39,531 nucleotides of DNA from Intrasporangiaceae bacterium (GTDB lineage Bacteria; Actinomycetota; Actinomycetes; Actinomycetales; Dermatophilaceae), in the NCBI GenBank assembly GCA_012838445.1, contig DUPF01000286.1, forward strand, positions 1-39,531, read 5' to 3'. The position numbers were made by a program, and so were the translations under genes. The notes beneath the pieces are model-generated. The model did no database searches and was not told the DNA's origin. It was given only the letters and a program-made list of their open reading frames with translations. Positions 8,019 through 17,103 of the stretch are shown here, piece after piece (the first letter of the stretch is position 1; every line of letters starts with the position of its first letter).

Positions 8019-9566
8019 TCAGTACCCCGAGCCGTACCGGTCGTCGTAGCTGCGGCCGAAGCGCTGCTCCCGGGCCCGGTCGACGGACGGTTCCAGCCCC
8101 CGGTCCGGGGCGCGGTCGGGTCGCCGAACCGGTCGAGTATGCGGTGCTCGGGTCGGCGGCTCCGTCTGCCGGGGTGGGGACTCGGCCGGGGTGATCCGGA
8201 TGCCGTGCACCCGGGCCCGGACGGCGAGGAGGAAGCCGAGGGCCAGGAACGCCGCCGCCGCGCCGAAGCCGATGCCCGGCTCGAGGGGGAGCACGATCGC
8301 CAGCGCGCCACCGAGGACCCACGCCATCTGCAGGGTCGTCTCGATCCACGCGAACACCCGGCTGTGCCGGGACTCGAGGACCTCGATCTGGACGATGGAG
8401 TCCAGACAGAGTTTGCCGAGTTGGGTGTAGACCCCGCCGACGAAGCTGATGAGGAACAGACTCCACGGCGCGTAGAAGACCGCGGTGACGATGCACGTGA
8501 CAACCGCGATGATCCCGAGGACGACGAGGGTCGGGGTCGGTGGGGGAGCGACCCGCTTGTTGCCGACGAGGGAGCCGAGGACGTTGCCGATCCCGGCGGC
8601 GGCGACGGCGCCCCCGATGAGCACCGGCGTGGACCAGCCGGGCAGGGGGTTCTCCCGGGTGAGGAAGATGAGGAACAGGGTGAGGAAGGCGACGAGGAAC
8701 CTGGCACCGGACTGGATGATCAGCGCGTGCAGCACCCGGTGCGGCAGGTTGCGCAGCCGCTCCTCGGGGGCGCTGCGCAGCGGTGGCCGGATCCGGGGGG
8801 TCTCGTCGGTGACGGGGGTGTCCACCTGGGCCGGCAGCCGGATGGCGAGCACCGTCGCAGCGATGTAGATCGCGAACGCCAGCCGCAGCGACCAGTCCGC
8901 CCCGAACCGGCTCGCCCCGGCCGCGAAGGCGCCACCGACGCCCATCCCGATCAGACCAGTGATCATGATGCGGGAGTTCGCGGTGACCAGATCCAACCCG
9001 TCCGGGAGCAGGCGGGGGATCGCCGCGGCCCGGGCCACCGCATACGCCCGCGAGGCCACTAAACAGACCAGGGCGAGGGGGAAGACCCACGGCGAGTCGG
9101 CGACGAGTGCTCCGGCGAGCACCCAGCAGAAGAATCCACGGATCGCGAGCGTGGTCCCGATCGCCCAGCGGCGCCCGTGCCGGAACCGGTCGAGGACCGG
9201 GCCGACGAGCGGGGCGAGCAGGACGAACGGGGCCATGGTCAGCAGGAGGAACAGGGCGACTGCCCCGCGGGCCTGGTCGGTCGGCATCGCGAACACGGTG
9301 CCGGCGAGGGAGACCGTCAGGGCCGCGTCACCGGCCACCTGGACGGTGTGCATCTCGATGAAGCGGGCCAGTCCGGACTGTTCCGCGCCGTCCCGCCGGG
9401 CGAAGGTGCGAAAGGCCCGCCCGGTGCGCTGGCTGCCGCTCGCGGTGACCCGGGCCGTCACTCGCACTCCGGTGCTCATCGCCCGGGTGACCCGACGGGT
9501 GCCGGCGGCGAACCGGCTGGGCGGGCCACTGGCGGCGCGACGCTCGATTGGGTCCACAGGCTCCAC
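8019..9566 (-). CDS. MFS-type transporter of unknown substrate
   Basis: About 515 aa from the GTG at 9566, or 486 aa from the ATG at 9479; neither start has a good ribosome site, so the N-terminus is uncertain. There are about ten to twelve hydrophobic segments with the cytoplasmic-loop signature LVGPVLDRFRHGRRW (a version of the MFS loop 2-3 motif). A soluble loop rich in Arg/Pro splits the two halves (about residues 265-295). The C-terminal tail is Arg/Pro-rich and poorly conserved in appearance. It carries two GTATGCGGTG words (8137-8146 plus; 9036-9045 minus). The neighbours give no substrate clue. Confidence 0.75.
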   Translation of the reverse strand: MEPVDPIERRAASGPPSRFAAGTRRVTRAMSTGVRVTARVTASGSQRTGRAFRTFARRDGAEQSGLARFIEMHTVQVAGDAALTVSLAGTVFAMPTDQARGAVALFLLLTMAPFVLLAPLVGPVLDRFRHGRRWAIGTTLAIRGFFCWVLAGALVADSPWVFPLALVCLVASRAYAVARAAAIPRLLPDGLDLVTANSRIMITGLIGMGVGGAFAAGASRFGADWSLRLAFAIYIAATVLAIRLPAQVDTPVTDETPRIRPPLRSAPEERLRNLPHRVLHALIIQSGARFLVAFLTLFLIFLTRENPLPGWSTPVLIGGAVAAAGIGNVLGSLVGNKRVAPPPTPTLVVLGIIAVVTCIVTAVFYAPWSLFLISFVGGVYTQLGKLCLDSIVQIEVLESRHSRVFAWIETTLQMAWVLGGALAIVLPLEPGIGFGAAAAFLALGFLLAVRARVHGIRITPAESPPRQTEPPTRAPHTRPVRRPDRAPDRGLEPSVDRAREQRFGRSYDDRYGSGY

Positions 9567-9758
9567 AGCGCCATTGTCGCCGACAGCGCGCTCTTTCCTG
9601 ACGCTCGCGGTGTCGGTGTCGGAATGTACAGTTCTGGTCAGACGCGATCCTCTATTGCGTTCGGCACCCCGGCCCAGGCCTCTGGAGGTGCGTTATGGTC
9701 AGGTCGCGCAGGTCGCAGGACCTGTGTGCGAGGACAATCTTGTGTCTAAGGAGAAGCG

Positions 9759-10790
9759 ATGATTTGGAAGCACGCTCTGGCGGCCGGTGTGGCCGCTGCC
9801 ACGCTGTTCGGCAGTTCTGCGATAGCGGTGTCGAACGAGCCCGAACGCCTCGGCGGATCGGATCGCTACGCCACGTCTGTGGAGATTTCGAAGGCTACGT
9901 TCCCGACGACCTCGAGCCTAGTCTTCCTCGCCAGCGGTGAGACCTATGCTGATGCACTAGTGGCCGGTGCTGCTGCGGGGAGCAAGAATGCTCCGGTGCT
10001 GCTGACCAGGGAGAAGGAGATCCCGGCGGTGGTCCGAGCCGAGCTGACCAGGCTGGAACCGGCGACGATCGTCATTGTGGGTGGCCGCGCTGCCGTTTCG
10101 CCAGCCGTTGCGGAGGACGCCAAGGAGTGGGGCGTCGTGGAGCGCTGGTCCGGCGCGAACCGGTACGCGACTGCGAAGCGGGTCGCGCAAGAGCTCTTCT
10201 CCGACACAGCGACCAAGGCCGTGCTGGCCTCGGGTGAGGACTTCCCCGATGCACTTGCGGGCGGCGTCTCAACGAGCGTTCTGGATGGCCCGTTGCTCCT
10301 CACCAAGTCGAGCGATCTCGCAGCTGAGACCATCGATTACCTCAAAGGGTTGAACGGCCTGACTGAGATCGTCATTCTCGGTGGCAAGGGCGCTGTCTCC
10401 GACAAGGCTGCTGCGGCTGCAGGAACGTTCGCAAAGACCACACGCCGTGCGGGTGCCAACCGGTTCGCCACCTCGGTGCAGATCTCAGGGCTGCTCTTCC
10501 CGGGTCAGGCACAGATGGTTGTTCTGGCCAATGGCAATGACTTCCCGGACGCACTCTCGGGCACCCCGCTTGCCGCAGCCGAGCGCGGGCCCGTCCTGCT
10601 CGTGCGCCCGACAAGCATGCCTGCCGAGGTCTGCACCGAGATCCAGCGACTGTCGCCCGGGAAGGTCTTCGCCCTCGGCGGCAAGAGCGCGGTGTCGGAC
10701 GCCGTCGTCGAGGCAGCCAAGAAGTGCGCAACGCCCAAGTCGGAGCCCGACCCCTCGATCACGGCAGGACCGGCGGCTGGCTCGAACTGA
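9759..10790 (+). CDS. Secreted cell-wall-binding-repeat (CWB2) protein 1
   Basis: A 343-aa protein with a signal peptide (MIWKHALAAGVAAATLFGSSAIA) followed by three tandem CWB2 (PF04122-type) repeats. Each starts with a version of RLGGSDRYATS and contains LASGETYADAL and an IVIVGGRAAVS block (at about residues 28, 128 and 222). CWB2 triplets anchor proteins to cell-wall polymers in Gram-positive bacteria. No additional catalytic domain is visible. AAGGAG at 9748-9753 supports the ATG. Codons are richer in A/T than in the surrounding metabolic genes. The next gene is a paralogue, so this is a tandem duplication. Confidence 0.9.
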   Translation: MIWKHALAAGVAAATLFGSSAIAVSNEPERLGGSDRYATSVEISKATFPTTSSLVFLASGETYADALVAGAAAGSKNAPVLLTREKEIPAVVRAELTRLEPATIVIVGGRAAVSPAVAEDAKEWGVVERWSGANRYATAKRVAQELFSDTATKAVLASGEDFPDALAGGVSTSVLDGPLLLTKSSDLAAETIDYLKGLNGLTEIVILGGKGAVSDKAAAAAGTFAKTTRRAGANRFATSVQISGLLFPGQAQMVVLANGNDFPDALSGTPLAAAERGPVLLVRPTSMPAEVCTEIQRLSPGKVFALGGKSAVSDAVVEAAKKCATPKSEPDPSITAGPAAGSN

Positions 10791-10834
10791 GTAGATGCCC
10801 CTCGGCGGGCCCTTAGTCTGAAATCTGCCGGAGC

Positions 10835-10876
10835 GACGCCGGCTCTCAAGCACGTGCTTGAGAGCCGGCGTCTTTG
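10835..10876 (+). terminator. Intrinsic terminator after CWB2 gene 1
   Basis: A perfect 38-bp palindrome (10835-10872; left arm GACGCCGGCTCTCAAGCAC) is followed on the plus strand by TTTGG. It lies 44 bp after the first CWB2 stop and separates it from the second gene. Confidence 0.8.
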
Positions 10877-11012
10877 GTGCCTGCATGGGTGCGATCCTGG
10901 TCGCGAACGTGCTTATCCACGAGAAGGATCACAACGCCGATCACTCACGCGCGGGATGCGGTAAGTTGAGTGAATACGGCGTGATCAGAGTGGACTCGCT
11001 GAAGGAGGCGGG

Positions 11013-12095
11013 ATGAAATTCAAACATGTCCTCGTGGCCGGGGTTGCCAGTGCCATGCTGCTCGGCGGATCCCTCTCGGCGACTGCTGCGTCCGAGGAGC
11101 GGATCGGTGGAGTCGACCGCTACGCCACGTCAGCGGCCATCTCACAGAAGGCATTTCCGCAGCCCGTGTTCATCGACCGGGTCTTCCTCGCCAGCGGCGA
11201 GGCGTTCCCGGACGCCCTGGTGGCAGGTGCCGCGGCTGGAAGCCTCAAGGTTCCGGTGTTGCTGACCAGACGCGCCGGTATCCCTGACGTGATCGAGAAG
11301 GAATTGACCCGGCTCAAGCCGTCGCAGATCGTCATCGTCGGTGGGCAGGGAGCCATCTCGAAAACTGTGGCGGACCGTGCCGCATCCTGGGGCACCGTCA
11401 GTCGCTGGGCTGGGGCGAATCGTTACGCAACGGCGAAGGCTGTCGCGGAGGAGATCGATAAGCTCCTAGGGTCGACCTCGGTTGCATTCCTCGCCTCAGG
11501 AACAGATTTCCCGGACGCCCTGGGTGGTGGGTTCGCCGGGGCGACTGTGTCAGCCCCACTGTTGTTGACCGATCCGCAGGGACTCTCCTCTGAAGCCGCT
11601 GACTACCTCCAGGCTGTCAAACCCAAAGAGATCTTCATCCTCGGGGGCAAAGGTGCGGTTGAGGGGTCCGTGGTATCAGCGGCAGCTCAGATTGCGCCTG
11701 TTCGCCGAATTGCCGGGTCGGACCGCTACGGCACGTCCGCAGCGATCTCAAGAAGCATCTTCGACAAGCCCGAAGCCGTCGGCACCGTCGTGCTCGCCAA
11801 CGGTCTGGGTTTCCCGGACGCACTCTCCGGCACACCCCTTGCTGCCGTGCGGGATGCTCCGATCCTGCTCGTGAATCTCACCGGGGTACCACCGGTGGTG
11901 TGTCGGGAGATCAACCGCCTGGATCCGGACGCCATTGTTGTGCTCGGAGGCAAGGGTGCGATCAGTGACGCCGTGATCGGTCAGGCCCAACGGTGTGCTG
12001 TTACGCCGCCGAAGCCGCCAAGGCCGTCGCCGACCGGCACTCCGGGACCAGGACCGACCACCCCAGTACCGACGCCTTCACCGTCGAGCAGTTGA
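11013..12095 (+). CDS. Secreted cell-wall-binding-repeat (CWB2) protein 2
   Basis: A 360-aa paralogue of the preceding gene. It has a signal peptide (about residues 1-28), three CWB2 repeats (starting RIGGVDRYATS, RWAGANRYATA and RIAGSDRYGTS) and a C-terminal Pro/Ser/Thr-rich tail of about 28 aa that may span the wall. The ribosome site GAAGGAGG lies 5-6 nt before the ATG. It has its own leader (10877-11012) after the terminator, so the two paralogues may be expressed independently. No enzymatic domain is seen; a structural or adhesion role is only inferred. Confidence 0.9.
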   Translation: MKFKHVLVAGVASAMLLGGSLSATAASEERIGGVDRYATSAAISQKAFPQPVFIDRVFLASGEAFPDALVAGAAAGSLKVPVLLTRRAGIPDVIEKELTRLKPSQIVIVGGQGAISKTVADRAASWGTVSRWAGANRYATAKAVAEEIDKLLGSTSVAFLASGTDFPDALGGGFAGATVSAPLLLTDPQGLSSEAADYLQAVKPKEIFILGGKGAVEGSVVSAAAQIAPVRRIAGSDRYGTSAAISRSIFDKPEAVGTVVLANGLGFPDALSGTPLAAVRDAPILLVNLTGVPPVVCREINRLDPDAIVVLGGKGAISDAVIGQAQRCAVTPPKPPRPSPTGTPGPGPTTPVPTPSPSSS

Positions 12096-12096
12096 C

Positions 12097-12184
12097 CTCA
12101 GCGGACTGCTGAGCGACCCAGGGATCGGTCGCCGAGCCCATGCTTCGTCGTGAGCTGTTCCCGAGAAGCCATTCGGGCCAGCTC
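12097..12184. terminator. Terminator hairpins between convergent genes
   Basis: Two hairpins lie between the CWB2 gene (+) and the amidohydrolase (-). CTCAGC/GCTGAG is at 12097-12113. A stronger two-part stem spans 12152-12184: GAGCTG/CAGCTC outside and CCCGA/TCGGG inside. Neither has a T-tract, which is common in high-GC genomes. Confidence 0.5.
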
Positions 12185-12205
12185 TCCACCCTCGGTGGCT
12201 CAGGC

Positions 12206-13345
12206 TCATGGCGACGGTGGACGGTATCCGGTCGGCTCACCCGAGCCGAGGTCGACGATCGCGGCGACCGGGCCACCACCCTCGGGGCCCTGGTGGGCGG
12301 CGGACACCGACACGAAGCAGGCCGGGTCGCCGGTGACGGCGGCGGTCACCCCGCCGACGCAGGACTTGATCTGCCGGTGCCAGTGCACGTCGGAGTCGTC
12401 GAGCATCGCATTGCGGCGACCGTTGACGGTGCCGTCGAGGGAGGCCTCGCACTTGAGGAACACGTTGACGAGCCGGCCCTGGATATCGGAGACGTGCGGA
12501 CGCTCCGGCAGGTCGAGCCCGGCGTCCTTGATGGCGGCCCAGATGCCGTCCTGGTCGAGGGCGTTCTGCATGACCGAGTGCCCGATGCGGTAGCGACCGC
12601 CGACACCGCGGGCGTTGCCGACGACGACGACCTGCGCCTGGTCGAGTTCGACGCCGCTGGAGCAGGAGGCGACCGAGGAGAACAGGTCCCGGTTGGCCAT
12701 GACGTCGGCGTCGGTGGGCATCTCGATCTCCCCGAGAGCGACGGCGATCCCGAGGGCGGTGCACCCGTTGGACAGGTCCATCGACTCGTGGGTGTGCTCG
12801 GTCCAGACCGACTTGCCGCGCGACTTCGCGTCCCGGATCGTGTGGATCGTCAGCAGCGGGGTCTTGGTCTGCACATAGTGCACATCCGCCGGGTCGGTGA
12901 TCCCGGCCCGCTCCATCGCGACCTTGACCGCGTCGGCGACCTTGGTGATCATCGGCGTGTAGCCGATCTCCTCCGGCAGCAGGTGCTCGGACATCGCGAA
13001 TCCGACGGTGAGGCGCGGCTCGTCGCTCGGTTCGGCCTGCTCGGCCGGGAGGGTGGCGAAGACGGTCGCGTGCGGGCTGATGACGCCGTCGGTGCCGCCG
13101 GACCAGACGATCGGGATCTCCTTGACCTTGGCCGGGTCGGCGCCCTTCTCGACGAGGATCTCCCGGAACGCCCGGTCGGCGATGATCCGCGTGTAGTCGT
13201 TGACCCCACCGTTGCCCTCGGTCTTGCCGATGATGGCGATGACCCGGTCGGCGGCCATGACTCCGTCGTCGATGAGTTTGCCGAGTTCGCTGGCGTCGGA
13301 GACATTGTGCAGGGGGACCTTGCGGACCTCGATTGCGTCGGGCAT
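12206..13345 (-). CDS. Ring-opening amidohydrolase (barbiturase / cyanuric acid hydrolase family)
   Basis: A 379-aa member of the AtzD/barbiturase family, which hydrolyses cyclic amides with three Ser-Lys pairs. All three pairs can be seen in register: Lys41 ([11 protein letters not shown]) with Ser82 (WSGGTDG), Lys161 (VQTKTPLL) with the Ser229/230 region (SCSSGVEL), and Lys298 (FLKCEA) with Ser346/348 ([13 protein letters not shown]). Barbiturase gives ureidomalonate from barbiturate; AtzD opens cyanuric acid. Sequence by eye does not separate them. The uracil-type permease, Mo hydroxylase and carbamate kinase in the same inferred regulon favour barbiturate. It is preceded by carbamate kinase, 69 bp upstream in the same direction; that gap holds a one-mismatch copy of the GTATGCGGTG word. 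Confidence 0.92.
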   Translation of the reverse strand: MPDAIEVRKVPLHNVSDASELGKLIDDGVMAADRVIAIIGKTEGNGGVNDYTRIIADRAFREILVEKGADPAKVKEIPIVWSGGTDGVISPHATVFATLPAEQAEPSDEPRLTVGFAMSEHLLPEEIGYTPMITKVADAVKVAMERAGITDPADVHYVQTKTPLLTIHTIRDAKSRGKSVWTEHTHESMDLSNGCTALGIAVALGEIEMPTDADVMANRDLFSSVASCSSGVELDQAQVVVVGNARGVGGRYRIGHSVMQNALDQDGIWAAIKDAGLDLPERPHVSDIQGRLVNVFLKCEASLDGTVNGRRNAMLDDSDVHWHRQIKSCVGGVTAAVTGDPACFVSVSAAHQGPEGGGPVAAIVDLGSGEPTGYRPPSP

Positions 13346-13414
13346 GGGTGGGGCTTCCTTTCCGGTATGCGGTTCTCGCGTCAGCCGATCAGGTTGACTC
13401 GATCTGGCTGGGGC

Positions 13415-14377
13415 TCAAGAAGATTCGTTGCTGGTTTCGGTCGGTGGGTCGGCGGTGATGATGGTGCCGTAGTCGTGGTCGACGGCGTCGACGATGCGGT
13501 GCAGGGAGGTGATGATGCTCCGGCCACCGGTGCGGGCGAACTGGAGGGCCGCCTCGACCTTGGGCCCCATCGAGCCGGAGGAGAACTGGCCGGCCGCGGC
13601 ATACTCCTCCATCTGCGCCACAGTGACCCGCCCGATCGGACGGGCGTGGTCGGTGCGGTAGTCGAGGGTGGCGTGGTCGACGTCGGTGGCGATGACGAGG
13701 GCGTCGACCTCGAGGTCCTGGGCGAGGAGGGTGGCGGTGAGGTCCTTGTCGATGACGGCCTCGACCCCTCGCAGGACGCCGTCACTGTCCCGGACGACGG
13801 GGATACCGCCGCCACCGGCGGCGACGACGAGATGGCCGGCGCGCACGAGCAGTCGGATGGTTTCGGTCTCGAGGACCTCCAGGGGGCGTGGTGAGGCGAC
13901 CACGCGACGCCACCCCTTGGCGCCGCGGTCCTCCCAGGTCTGGCCGTGGTCCATCATCGCCCGGGCATGGTCGGCGGCGAGGTAGCGGCCGATCGGCTTG
14001 GTGGGTTCGGCGAACCCAGGGTCGTCGGCGTCGACGAGGGTGCGCGAGACGAGGACCGCGACGGGTTTGCTGATGCCGCGGGCGGCGAAGGCCGCCTCGA
14101 GCGCGTCGAGGATGATGAACCCGATCGTGCCCTGGGTCTGGGCGCCGCACCAGTCGAGCGGGACCGGCGGGACGACGTGGGCGGCGAGCTCGTTCTTGAC
14201 GAGGATGTTGCCGACCTGGGGGCCGTTGCCGTGGGTGAGGATGACCTGGTGACCGGCCGCGACGAGGGCGGCGACACTGTCCATCGCGGTGGCGATCGCC
14301 TCCAGTTGGGCAGCCGGAGCCGCACTGCCGTCACTGGCAGTCATGGCGTTGCCGCCCAGCGCCAACAGCACCTTCAT
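13415..14377 (-). CDS. arcC: Carbamate kinase
   Basis: A 320-aa carbamate kinase, normal length. It converts carbamoyl phosphate and ADP to ATP, CO2 and ammonia. Motifs: LALGGNAM at the N-terminus, THGNGPQVGN, the KPIG loop, AAGGGGIPVV, VIDKDLTA and GSMGPKVEAA. No arginine deiminase genes are nearby, so it is a catabolic kinase for another carbamoyl phosphate source. The candidates are the FdrA/DUF1116/DUF2877 proteins at 35613-39489. It is the first gene of a two-gene unit with the amidohydrolase and has an operator-like site 65 bp upstream. Confidence 0.95.
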   Translation of the reverse strand: MKVLLALGGNAMTASDGSAAPAAQLEAIATAMDSVAALVAAGHQVILTHGNGPQVGNILVKNELAAHVVPPVPLDWCGAQTQGTIGFIILDALEAAFAARGISKPVAVLVSRTLVDADDPGFAEPTKPIGRYLAADHARAMMDHGQTWEDRGAKGWRRVVASPRPLEVLETETIRLLVRAGHLVVAAGGGGIPVVRDSDGVLRGVEAVIDKDLTATLLAQDLEVDALVIATDVDHATLDYRTDHARPIGRVTVAQMEEYAAAGQFSSGSMGPKVEAALQFARTGGRSIITSLHRIVDAVDHDYGTIITADPPTETSNESS

Positions 14378-14413
14378 CGGGCGGCTCTCATCGGAGCGTC
14401 CTCATAGGGCTCG

Positions 14414-14458
14414 ACTCTAGGGACGCTGCTGAGCGCGGGCGTTGGCAGGATCTGCCGA
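14414..14458 (-). promoter_or_regulatory. Candidate PucR-type operator and -10 for the carbamate kinase unit
   Basis: TTGGCA-GGATC-TGCCGA at 14442-14458 matches the TTGGCA-N5-TGCCAA inverted repeat with one mismatch. On the minus strand a -10-like TAGAGT (complement of 14414-14419) follows with 22 nt between. The repeat therefore abuts -35. The divergent EamA gene starts 122 bp on the other side. Confidence 0.6.
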
Positions 14459-14579
14459 AGGAGAACGAGGATGTTGGGGGGTCGTGTGCAAGGATCGGCT
14501 CCAGCCACCCGCTCGATGCAGGTGGACCGGCGTCCGGGGGTCCGCTCCGGGCGCATGATCATGATGAGGAGATGTGACG

Positions 14580-15518
14580 GTGGCGAGCAGAGCTGACCGG
14601 ACCTGGTTGGTGGCGGTGGCGGCGTCGTTGTGGGGTCTGTCGGCGTTGTGGCGCTCGCCGTTGGCCAAGGAGTTCCCCTCGCTGACCGTGGTGTTCTGGG
14701 AACACCTGATCCTCGTGGTCCTCGTGGCGCCGTGGCTGCTGCCTGCGCTGCGGCGGCTGCTCGCGGCCTCGCTGCGCACCCAGGTCGCGGTCGTCGTCAT
14801 CGGCGCGGGGTCCTCGGCGCTCGCGACGACGTTGTTCACGATGGCGTTCCGGGTCGGGGACCCGATCACCCCACAGGTGCTGCAGAAGCTGCAGCCGCTC
14901 ATTGCCGTCGCCCTGGCCGCGGTCCTGCTCGGGGAACGGCTGCGGGCCCGGTTCGCCGCCTTCGTCGTCCCGGCGCTGATCGGGGCGTGGCTGCTCGCGT
15001 TCCCCGAACCGCTCGGTGTCTCGATCGCCTCCGCGCAGGCGGCGCTGCTCGCCCTCGGTGCGGCCGCCCTGTGGGCCGCCGGCACCGTCCTCGGTCGACT
15101 CGCCTCGGCCGAGTTGCGCTTCCGTGACCTGACCGCGCTGCGGTTCGCGATCGGGCTGGTCACGCTCACCGTCATCGCCTCGGTGACCGGGACCCCGCTC
15201 GCGATGCGCTGGTCCGCCGCACCGTCCCTCGTGCTCCTCGCGCTCTTCCCCGGCCTGCTCGCACTCGTGCTCTACTACCTCGCGCTCGGCCGCACCCCGG
15301 CCTCGCGGGCGACGCTCGCCGAACTCGCCTTCCCCGTGACCGCCGCTCTCATCGGCGTGCTCGTCTTCGCCGCACGACCCACCCCCAGCCAGTGGCTCGG
15401 GATGGCGATCGTCCTCGTCACCGTCGTCTCCCTCGCCCTGCACGAACAACGCTCCACCCGGCCGGCCGTCATCGCGCCGGTCCGCGCCAACGACCTCGTA
15501 TCCAGGGGCTCACGTTGA
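14580..15518 (+). CDS. EamA/DMT-family permease
   Basis: About 312 aa with ten hydrophobic segments and two EamA repeats, as in drug/metabolite transporters (first half ending AVLLGERLRARF, second half ending VLVFAARPTPSQWLG). An alternative GTG at 14574 is possible, but GAGGAG (14566-14571) is better spaced for 14580. It is transcribed divergently from carbamate kinase, so it may share that control region and export or import a pathway compound; this is inference. Its last codon and stop lie inside the 65-bp palindromic element at 15512-15576. Confidence 0.8.
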   Translation: MASRADRTWLVAVAASLWGLSALWRSPLAKEFPSLTVVFWEHLILVVLVAPWLLPALRRLLAASLRTQVAVVVIGAGSSALATTLFTMAFRVGDPITPQVLQKLQPLIAVALAAVLLGERLRARFAAFVVPALIGAWLLAFPEPLGVSIASAQAALLALGAAALWAAGTVLGRLASAELRFRDLTALRFAIGLVTLTVIASVTGTPLAMRWSAAPSLVLLALFPGLLALVLYYLALGRTPASRATLAELAFPVTAALIGVLVFAARPTPSQWLGMAIVLVTVVSLALHEQRSTRPAVIAPVRANDLVSRGSR

Positions 15519-15576
15519 CGGATGGTTGTGGGCCCGCTTTTGGCGCGGAACCGGGCCCATAACCATCCGTCGACGG
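15512..15576. repeat. 65-bp palindromic element, copy 1
   Basis: A long imperfect palindrome: the left arm GACGGATGGTTGTGGGCCCG mirrors the right arm CGGGCCCATAACCATCCGTC, around a 14-16 nt centre containing GGCGC. It has the same length and very similar sequence as the element at 36084-36148. This copy covers the EamA stop codon (TTGA here replaces TCGA of the other arm) and ends 28 bp from the convergent carboxyltransferase gene. It could act as a bidirectional terminator here. Confidence 0.85.
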
Positions 15577-15603
15577 GGGTGATGGAGGGTCCGGGCGGAG
15601 GAG

Positions 15604-17103
15604 CTACAGGGCCCGATATCGGGTATGCCGCGCGGCCATCCGCTCCTCCGGCGCCATCTGCGTCAACTCGGTCAGCTCGAACGCGATCGCCTGCGCCATC
15701 CGCTCCGAGAACGCGACCGGTTCCTCGGCGGCGTCCGGGTGCTCCGGGACGACCCAGTCGATGATCCCGTCGGCGAGCAGGTCGCGGGACCGGACCCGCT
15801 GCTGGGTCGCCAACTCGGGGGCCCGGTCGGCGGTGCGGTACAGGATGGCGGAGGCGCCTTCCGGGGGCAGCGGGGACAGCCACGAGTTCTCGGCGCAGAT
15901 CACCCGGTCCGCCGGCATCAGCGCGAGTGCGCCTCCGCCGGTGCCCTGACCGAGGAGCACGCACAACGTCGGTTGGGTCAGCGCGACCAGTTCGGCGAGG
16001 GAGCGGGCGATCTCACCGGCCATGCCGCCCTCCTCGGCCTCCTTCGACAGCGCCGCGCCCGCGGTGTCGATGAAGGACACCAGGGGGATTCCGAGCTCGT
16101 GGGACAGTCGCATACCCCGTCGGGCGACCCGCAGTCCGGAGGGGGTGAGGGGTTTGTCGGCCGCCTCGGCGGTGCGGTCCTGACCGAGGACCACGCAGGG
16201 CATGCCGTCGAAGCGGGCCAGGGCGAGCAGCAGCGACCGGTCCCATTCACCGGCCCCGGTGCCGAACAGGGGGATGACGTCGTCGGCGCCGTGGCGGAGG
16301 ATGTCCCGGACCCCCGGCCGGCGCGGATTGCGGGATCGGGTGATCGAGTCCCAGGCGGGGACGTCCTCGGGGATGTGCGCACTCGGGTCCGGCCGGTCCG
16401 GTCGATCCGCCGGGTCGAGCACGAGGTTGAGGAAGCGGGCCGCGATCGCGCGCAGGTCCTCGACCGGGAGGACGGCGTCGAGCAGCCCGTTGCGCCACAG
16501 GTTCTCCGCCGTCTGCACCCCGGTCGGGAAGGGCTGGTCGTAGAGCGCCTCGTAGACCCGGGCGCCGAGGAACCCGATCGTCGCGCCCGGCTCGCCGACG
16601 GTGACGTGACCCAGCGAACCCCACGACGCGAACACCCCACCGGTCGTCGGGTGGCGCAGATAGGTGATGTAGGGCAGCCGCTTGGCCTTGAACGCGCCCA
16701 CCGCCGCGGTGATCTTGACCATCGTCACGAACGCGGGGGTGCCCTCCTGCATGCGGGTCCCGCCGGAGGCCGGCGCGGCGAACAGCGGCAGTCCCTCCTC
16801 GGTGGCCCGCTCGAAGGCGCGCACGATCCGTTCCGCGGTGGCCCGCCCGATCGAGCCGGCCATGAACCGGAACTCGCCGACGATGACCGCCACCCGGTGC
16901 CCGCCGATCCGGCCCTCGCCGGTAACGACGGCCTCGTCGGTGCCGGCCTTGGCGGCAGCGGCGGCGAGCGCCTCGGCATACGCGGAGCCGGGTTCGGCGA
17001 CCGGCAGTGGCGGCTCGTCCCAGGAGACCCAACTGCCGTCGTCGAGGACGGCGGCGATGAGTTCGGCCGAGTTGGGCCGGCGCGGCCGGGACCCCTCACT
17101 CAT
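15604..17103 (-). CDS. Fused beta/alpha acyl-CoA carboxyltransferase-like protein
   Basis: A 499-aa crotonase-like carboxyltransferase in which an AccD-like half (about residues 1-255; FRFMAGSIG, ASGGTRMQEG, HPTTGGVFAS) is fused to an AccA-like half (about 265-499; RRGMRLSHELGIPLVSFID, GQGTGGGALALMPAD, PPEGASAIL). The AccD zinc ribbon (Cys4) is absent. No biotin carboxylase or biotin carrier gene is in the window. It may work with carrier proteins encoded elsewhere, or in the malonyl-CoA-decarboxylating direction like MdcD/MdcE. The start overlaps the CoA-transferase stop by 8 bp, so the two are coupled. Confidence 0.85.
   Translation of the reverse strand: MSEGSRPRRPNSAELIAAVLDDGSWVSWDEPPLPVAEPGSAYAEALAAAAAKAGTDEAVVTGEGRIGGHRVAVIVGEFRFMAGSIGRATAERIVRAFERATEEGLPLFAAPASGGTRMQEGTPAFVTMVKITAAVGAFKAKRLPYITYLRHPTTGGVFASWGSLGHVTVGEPGATIGFLGARVYEALYDQPFPTGVQTAENLWRNGLLDAVLPVEDLRAIAARFLNLVLDPADRPDRPDPSAHIPEDVPAWDSITRSRNPRRPGVRDILRHGADDVIPLFGTGAGEWDRSLLLALARFDGMPCVVLGQDRTAEAADKPLTPSGLRVARRGMRLSHELGIPLVSFIDTAGAALSKEAEEGGMAGEIARSLAELVALTQPTLCVLLGQGTGGGALALMPADRVICAENSWLSPLPPEGASAILYRTADRAPELATQQRVRSRDLLADGIIDWVVPEHPDAAEEPVAFSERMAQAIAFELTELTQMAPEERMAARHTRYRAL

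Noticed and set aside
8071-8100. Third copy of the 65-bp palindromic element
   Set aside because: GTCGACGGACGGTTCC resembles one arm, but the mirror arm is missing.
10835-10872. Transposon terminal repeat or attachment site between the CWB2 genes
   Set aside because: A single perfect stem followed by TTT and placed just after a stop codon is better read as a terminator.
12206-13345. A definite cyanuric acid hydrolase (AtzD)
   Set aside because: The family fold and Ser-Lys pairs fit both AtzD and barbiturase; no biuret or allophanate hydrolase genes accompany it.
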